A stretch of 64,000 nt of DNA from the NCBI GenBank assembly GCA_963204725.1, contig CAUJHH010000026.1, forward strand, positions 124,001-188,000, written 5' to 3'. This document shows positions 60,619-64,000 of the stretch, piece by piece. This DNA comes from Planctomycetota bacterium (lineage in GTDB: Bacteria > Planctomycetota > Phycisphaerae > Phycisphaerales > UBA1924). The notes beneath the pieces are model-generated. The model searched no databases. It was not told the origin of the DNA and saw only the letters and a program-made list of their open reading frames with translations. Position 1 is the stretch's first letter. Every line of letters begins with the position of its first letter. The position numbers and the translations under genes are program-made.

Positions 60619-62317
60619 CATCGACGGGAACGCCCGCTTGATCGTCGATTCGATCGCTCGGGCACGCAACGCGGGCGTGGACCTCTTGGCCACCGCGGAG
60701 CTTGCGATCTGCGGCTATCCGCCCAAGGACCTCCTGCTCATGGAAGGGTTCGCTGAGGCGGCGGAACGGGCAGCGCGTGAGATCGGAGCGCGACACTCCG
60801 GCAACATGACGGTTGTCATCGGAACGCCCATCGCGCGCGGACACGGCGCGATCGCCAATGGACTTGTCATCTTTCGAGATGGCTCGCTCGTCGCCGCGTA
60901 CGACAAGCGGCTGCTGCCCACCTACGACGTCTTCGACGAGGACCGGTACTTCGAGCCGGGCACGGCTGGGTCCACGGTCGATGTTGTCGCGAGGGATTGC
61001 GGCGCGACGACTAGGGTCGGACTGGCGATCTGCGAGGATCTCTGGAAGGGACAGGACGCGGGATTCAACTCGCGATACGCGAGCACGCCCGATCCTGTCG
61101 AAGAACTCGCTCGCGCCGGCGCTCGGATCATCGTCGTCCCCTCCGCAAGCCCGTTTGTACTCGGCAAGGGGAAGCGTCATCGCGAAATCCTGACTCGCCA
61201 CGCCAAACGGCACGGGATCTTCGTCGCCAGCGTCAACCAGGTCGGAGGCAACGATGATCTGATCTTCGACGGGCACAGCGCGGTCTTCGCTCCCGATGGC
61301 TCGATCATCGCGGCGGCAAGCGGATTCCGCGACGAGCTGCTGATCTGCGATCTGCCGGCAGGAAACGCCGCGGGTCGCGCACCCGGAGTCGTCGATCCGG
61401 AGCTCACACGATCCGATGAGGCGATGCTGCTCGATGCGCTGGTGCTCGGTGTGCGAGACTACTGCGCCAAGACCGGGTTCAAGCGAGCGGTGCTGGGCGT
61501 CTCGGGAGGCATTGATTCCGCACTGGTCGCCACGATCGGCGCGCTCGCGCTCGGACGCGAGAACATCCTTGGCGTCGCCATGCCGGGACCATACTCGTCC
61601 GAGCACTCGGTCGCGGATGCTCGCGATCTCTGCACGCGGCTGGGAATCAGGTATGAGCACCTGCCGATCGCGGAATCGTTTCGGTCGTCGGCAGCGACGC
61701 TCGACGGCGTGTTCGATTCCATGGGTGCCGCACGACTCGGCGCGACGCTGCCGGACCTGACGGAAGAGAACCTCCAGTCGCGCCTGCGGGGCACGATGAT
61801 CATGGGGATCTCGAATCGCACAGGCTCCATCGTGCTCACGACGGGCAACAAGAGCGAGATGGCCGTCGGATACTGCACGCTCTACGGTGATATGAACGGC
61901 GGGCTGGCGGTGCTCTCGGATGTCACGAAGCGGCTCGTGTACGCGCTCGCTCGCCACATCAACGCCAACCATGCCCCGCTCGGGTTCGCCGCGTCGCCGA
62001 TTCCCGAGTCGAGCATCACCAAGCCGCCGAGCGCGGAGCTGCGCCCGAACCAGACCGATCAGGATTCACTGCCCTCGTACGATGACCTTGACGCGATCAT
62101 CGAGCAGTATGTGGAACGCCACGAGAGCCCGGCTCGCATCGTGCGTGAAACAGGGCTCGATGCCGCGGTGGTCGCGCGCATCGTGCGGCTGATCGACCTC
62201 TCCGAGTACAAGCGCAAGCAAGCGGCGGTCGGGCTGAAAGTCACAAGCGTTGCATTCGGATCCGGCCGTCGCTGGCCGATCGCACAACGTTGGAATCACG
62301 ATGCGACTTCACACTGA
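60578..62317 (+). CDS. nadE: Glutamine-dependent NAD+ synthetase
   Basis: 579 residues. It makes NAD from nicotinic acid adenine dinucleotide using glutamine-derived ammonia. The N-terminal glutaminase (nitrilase fold) has E41 in ATAELAICGYPP, K110 in AYDKRLLP and C152 in LAICEDLW. The synthetase domain has the PP-loop LGVSGGIDSALVATIGALAL near residue 306 and the TGNKSEMAVGYCTLYGDMNGGL segment near 425. The start is fixed by MRLALAQLNPTVGD. Convergent with the next gene, with a nine-base overlap that includes a tandem repeat. Confidence 0.96.
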   Translation: MRLALAQLNPTVGDIDGNARLIVDSIARARNAGVDLLATAELAICGYPPKDLLLMEGFAEAAERAAREIGARHSGNMTVVIGTPIARGHGAIANGLVIFRDGSLVAAYDKRLLPTYDVFDEDRYFEPGTAGSTVDVVARDCGATTRVGLAICEDLWKGQDAGFNSRYASTPDPVEELARAGARIIVVPSASPFVLGKGKRHREILTRHAKRHGIFVASVNQVGGNDDLIFDGHSAVFAPDGSIIAAASGFRDELLICDLPAGNAAGRAPGVVDPELTRSDEAMLLDALVLGVRDYCAKTGFKRAVLGVSGGIDSALVATIGALALGRENILGVAMPGPYSSEHSVADARDLCTRLGIRYEHLPIAESFRSSAATLDGVFDSMGAARLGATLPDLTEENLQSRLRGTMIMGISNRTGSIVLTTGNKSEMAVGYCTLYGDMNGGLAVLSDVTKRLVYALARHINANHAPLGFAASPIPESSITKPPSAELRPNQTDQDSLPSYDDLDAIIEQYVERHESPARIVRETGLDAAVVARIVRLIDLSEYKRKQAAVGLKVTSVAFGSGRRWPIAQRWNHDATSH

Positions 62318-62878
62318 ATGAGAGGGCGGGGAATGAGAGGGCGGGCGGTCCAAGCCCTCTTTGTCGGTCAGCACACCGTACCGACGCTCCAGCTCGTCAA
62401 GCATCTCGTCGCCCATCTCGCTGTTCAGAGCCGCGAACTCTTGCGCGTACTCCAGATCTCGGAAGTGATAGACGATCGTGCTCTGCGAGGCGTACATGCG
62501 AAAGGGCGGCGGAAAGACCCGTGTGTCCAGGATGCCGTACACCGCGTTGAAGATGATCGCGATTCCGACCACCGCCCAGATCGGCGGCATGGAGCCGTAC
62601 GCCCCGCCGATGAAGACGATCGCAAAGATCATCCCGAAGACACCGATCAGCCGCCCGATGCGCCTGACGAACGACATCACGCGGAAATCGAAGACCAGCC
62701 GCCTCCGCACCGGGGCCTTGATCAGCTTCGCCATCGCGGGCATGGTGAAGGTGAACCCGCCGAACTTGCACATGCCGATCGCACCGAGCCGGGCCTCACC
62801 GTCGGGCACGCCCCCGGAGATCACGCATCGGGGCGGGAAGAGTGGCCTTTGCTTGCGCGGGAGCGCGACGGCATACAT
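62309..62878 (-). CDS. Membrane protein of unknown function with Cys-containing N-terminus
   Basis: 189 residues. The basic N-terminus has three cysteine-flanked Gly segments (PPRCVISGGVPDGEARLGAIGMCKFGGFTF), then two membrane helices (about 75-115, IGVFGMIFAIVFIGGAYG and IWAVVGIAIIFNAVYGI). A soluble acidic C-terminal region ends in PPSHSPPSHSV, encoded by a 15-base tandem repeat. TACGCT eight bases before the ATG suggests a leaderless start. No family recognised. Confidence 0.75.
   Translation of the reverse strand: MYAVALPRKQRPLFPPRCVISGGVPDGEARLGAIGMCKFGGFTFTMPAMAKLIKAPVRRRLVFDFRVMSFVRRIGRLIGVFGMIFAIVFIGGAYGSMPPIWAVVGIAIIFNAVYGILDTRVFPPPFRMYASQSTIVYHFRDLEYAQEFAALNSEMGDEMLDELERRYGVLTDKEGLDRPPSHSPPSHSV
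62316..62345. repeat. 15-base perfect tandem duplication at the nadE stop
   Basis: GAATGAGAGGGCGGG occurs twice in direct contact. The left copy starts inside the nadE stop codon. On the minus strand the repeat encodes the duplicated PPSHS of the neighbouring protein. Confidence 0.7.
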
Positions 62879-62886
62879 CGGGGCGA

Positions 62887-62892
62887 AGCGTA
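62887..62892 (-). promoter_or_regulatory. Candidate -10 element of the 62,878 gene
   Basis: TACGCT ends eight bases before the ATG and no Shine-Dalgarno intervenes. Confidence 0.33.
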
Positions 62893-62899
62893 GGAACTC

Positions 62900-63457
62900 T
62901 CACCACGCTCCGGCGTACTCGGTGTTCGCACCGGGCGTGTCGCGGGCCGCGAGCTGGTAGAGACGGCGGCTGATCTGACGCAGATGCAGGGCGTCGTGGG
63001 CCGCCCAACTCGCCATCAGGTCCCCCGCCGGCACGGGGCCGACTTTCGGATGCACGTATGCGATCGACCAGTCCGGCATCCGGCCCGGCACGAGCATGGA
63101 TCGCAGCCACTCGATGGAACCGGCACGCTCAACCTCGAACTCCGACAGCGTCCTGGCGAGATCACGCGAGCCGTATCCGCGCAGCGTGGCAACATCGGTC
63201 AGGTCGAGCGGAGCCCAGGGACGGGCGGGATCGTCCAGCGTCGACCGCAGACGCAGGCGGAAGTCTTCACGCTCCTCGTCGAGCATGTGGCAGCAGATTT
63301 CGAGGATCGACCAGTGCTCCGGACCGGGCTTCCAGCGTGCATCATCGGCGGAGACACAGGTCGCCACGGCTCTCAGCACAGCAGGAAACCCCGCCATGCG
63401 CTCGATGATCAGCTCCAGATCGATTGTGCCGGCCTGGCTGGGTTTCTGCTCACCCAT
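62900..63457 (-). CDS. DinB-like/YfiT superfamily protein
   Basis: 185 residues; the ATG is preceded by GGGGGAGGAGG. A four-helix bundle of the DinB/YfiT metal-binding type. The candidate His ligands lie in HWSILEICCHMLDEERED, near residue 50, and AAHDALHLRQISRRLYQL, near residue 155. Members include thiol transferases and stress-induced proteins of unknown reaction. An octamer repeat array fills the gap upstream. Confidence 0.83.
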   Translation of the reverse strand: MGEQKPSQAGTIDLELIIERMAGFPAVLRAVATCVSADDARWKPGPEHWSILEICCHMLDEEREDFRLRLRSTLDDPARPWAPLDLTDVATLRGYGSRDLARTLSEFEVERAGSIEWLRSMLVPGRMPDWSIAYVHPKVGPVPAGDLMASWAAHDALHLRQISRRLYQLAARDTPGANTEYAGAW

Positions 63458-63472
63458 CGAGCGCCTCCTCCC

Positions 63473-63560
63473 CCACTACCTGACCTCGTGACTTCTTGAC
63501 TCCGTGACTTTCTGACTTCCTGGCTTTGTCACTCCGTCACCGTGTCACTCTGCCACCTCC
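63473..63560. repeat. Degenerate octamer tandem repeat, eleven units
   Basis: The gap between two minus-strand genes is built of 8-base units in register: CCACTACC, TGACCTCG, TGACTTCT, TGACTCCG, TGACTTTC, TGACTTCC, TGGCTTTG, TCACTCCG, TCACCGTG, TCACTCTG, CCACCTCC. Positions 3-4 are AC in ten of eleven units. The array begins 15 bases upstream of the DinB-like start and ends next to the stop of the upstream gene. Confidence 0.75.
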
Positions 63561-63561
63561 C

Positions 63562-64000
63562 TTAACTGCTTCCCTGCCTCATCCGGTCCAGCCCCTCGGG
63601 GAACGGGTAGTTCGGGAAGACGCCGACCTGTCCGAGGTTCCACATGGCGGGCGCGGGGTAGATGTCGCCCCGGAAGCCGGCGTGGTACATCGTCTTGAGC
63701 ACGGACTCAAACGAGGGCTCGGCACCGTCGGCATCGACAAGCCGATTCGCGCGGGCGCTCAGGAACGAGACCGTCGCCACGGGCAGGCGATCGCGTCGCT
63801 CGGCGAGCATCTTGTTGACCGTGACGAAGCCGCGAGAGAGATCGTCGAGTGTGAAGTGGTCTCGCCCGCGCGGCCGGAGCAGCGCGAGGATCAGGATCGA
63901 GTCAAGATCGAACTTGAGGACGTACGGCTCGCGGTCGTTCGCGGCGTGCACGCCAACCGACTCGTGGAACATCCTGGCGTAGCTCGTGATGCTCTTCGCG
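63562..64000 (-). CDS. Partial gene of unknown function (5' end outside window)
   Basis: The frame stays open to the window edge with protein-like sequence before the internal ATG at 63,972 (KSITSYARMFHESVG), so the start probably lies beyond 64,000. At least 145 residues. The visible part contains LKFDLDSILILALLRPRGRDHFTLDDL, VNKMLAERRDRLPVATVSFLSARANRL, and a C-terminal FRGDIYPAPAMWNLGQVGVFPNYPFPEGLDRM. The last part looks like a patatin- or NTE-type end, which is a weak impression only. No function assigned. Confidence 0.7.
   Translation of the reverse strand, partial: AKSITSYARMFHESVGVHAANDREPYVLKFDLDSILILALLRPRGRDHFTLDDLSRGFVTVNKMLAERRDRLPVATVSFLSARANRLVDADGAEPSFESVLKTMYHAGFRGDIYPAPAMWNLGQVGVFPNYPFPEGLDRMRQGSS

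Noticed and set aside
63473-63560. Octamer array considered as a CRISPR array
   Set aside because: Units are 8 bases with no spacers and no cas genes nearby.

Overview
The window is a gene-dense, high-GC bacterial chromosome segment. It most likely comes from a planctomycete of the Phycisphaerae type; this is inference, with no marker gene compared. The clues are a secreted protein ending in a PEP-CTERM-like tail with a final run of arginines, a fibro-slime protein, exported VIT/VWA proteins, a futalosine-pathway enzyme, and many lipoproteins and exported proteins of unknown function. No rRNA, tRNA, CRISPR array, insertion sequence or prophage was recognised. Most intergenic gaps are under 300 bases.

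Layout. 1-2.4 kb: end of an oligopeptide ABC uptake operon (partial binding protein, then permease), convergent with a hypothetical gene joined to trpG/pabA. 3.2-7.6 kb: a histidine-rich membrane protein, rsmE, an exported terpene-cyclase-fold protein and a lipoprotein. 7.6-10 kb: cyclophilin-purE-purK operon. 10.2-14.4 kb: an acetate module of acetyl-CoA synthetase with a two-subunit sodium:solute symporter. 15.3-20.8 kb: a type IV pilus/type II secretion-like operon (pilM-pilN-pilO-pilP-like-pilB/gspE). 20.9-26.3 kb: futalosine hydrolase, an HlyD-type adaptor, pdxH and dnaB. 26.4-27.5 kb: heme oxygenase and a ferritin-like protein behind a perfect Fur-type 7-1-7 palindrome. 27.7-30.5 kb: PEP-CTERM-like protein and an MFS transporter. 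30.8-39.1 kb: five same-strand genes, namely VIT-VWA, VWA, DUF4139, OmpR-type regulator and histidine kinase. 39.4-50 kb: ruvA, a CapD-like enzyme, dut, an MsbA-like ABC exporter, a dicarboxylate symporter, mannose-1-P guanylyltransferase, ruvX and murA. 50.3-57.1 kb: fibro-slime protein, small unknowns, ychF, SnoaL-like, GNAT and Bax-inhibitor-like proteins, a lipoprotein and an atypical Fur-family regulator. 57.2-64 kb: GT-C-like membrane protein, UPF0104-like protein, nadE, a membrane hypothetical, a DinB-like protein and a partial unknown gene.

The most interesting signals are not protein genes. Two candidate structured RNAs are seen. One lies at about 42,826-43,024 on the minus strand, with a promoter, internal stems and a textbook intrinsic terminator. 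The other follows a strong plus-strand promoter at 39,187-39,214 and would run toward the 3' end of ruvA. About eleven genes have a TANNNT hexamer ending 5-8 bases before the start codon and no Shine-Dalgarno, which suggests leaderless transcripts. The other genes mostly have a clear GGAG-type site. Full promoters here share a TTGC- or TTG-like -35 with 16-17 base spacing. The Fur-family protein has lost the usual metal ligands although the iron genes carry a Fur-like site. Other signals include two near-identical-format 28-base palindromes about 180 bases apart and an eleven-unit degenerate octamer repeat.
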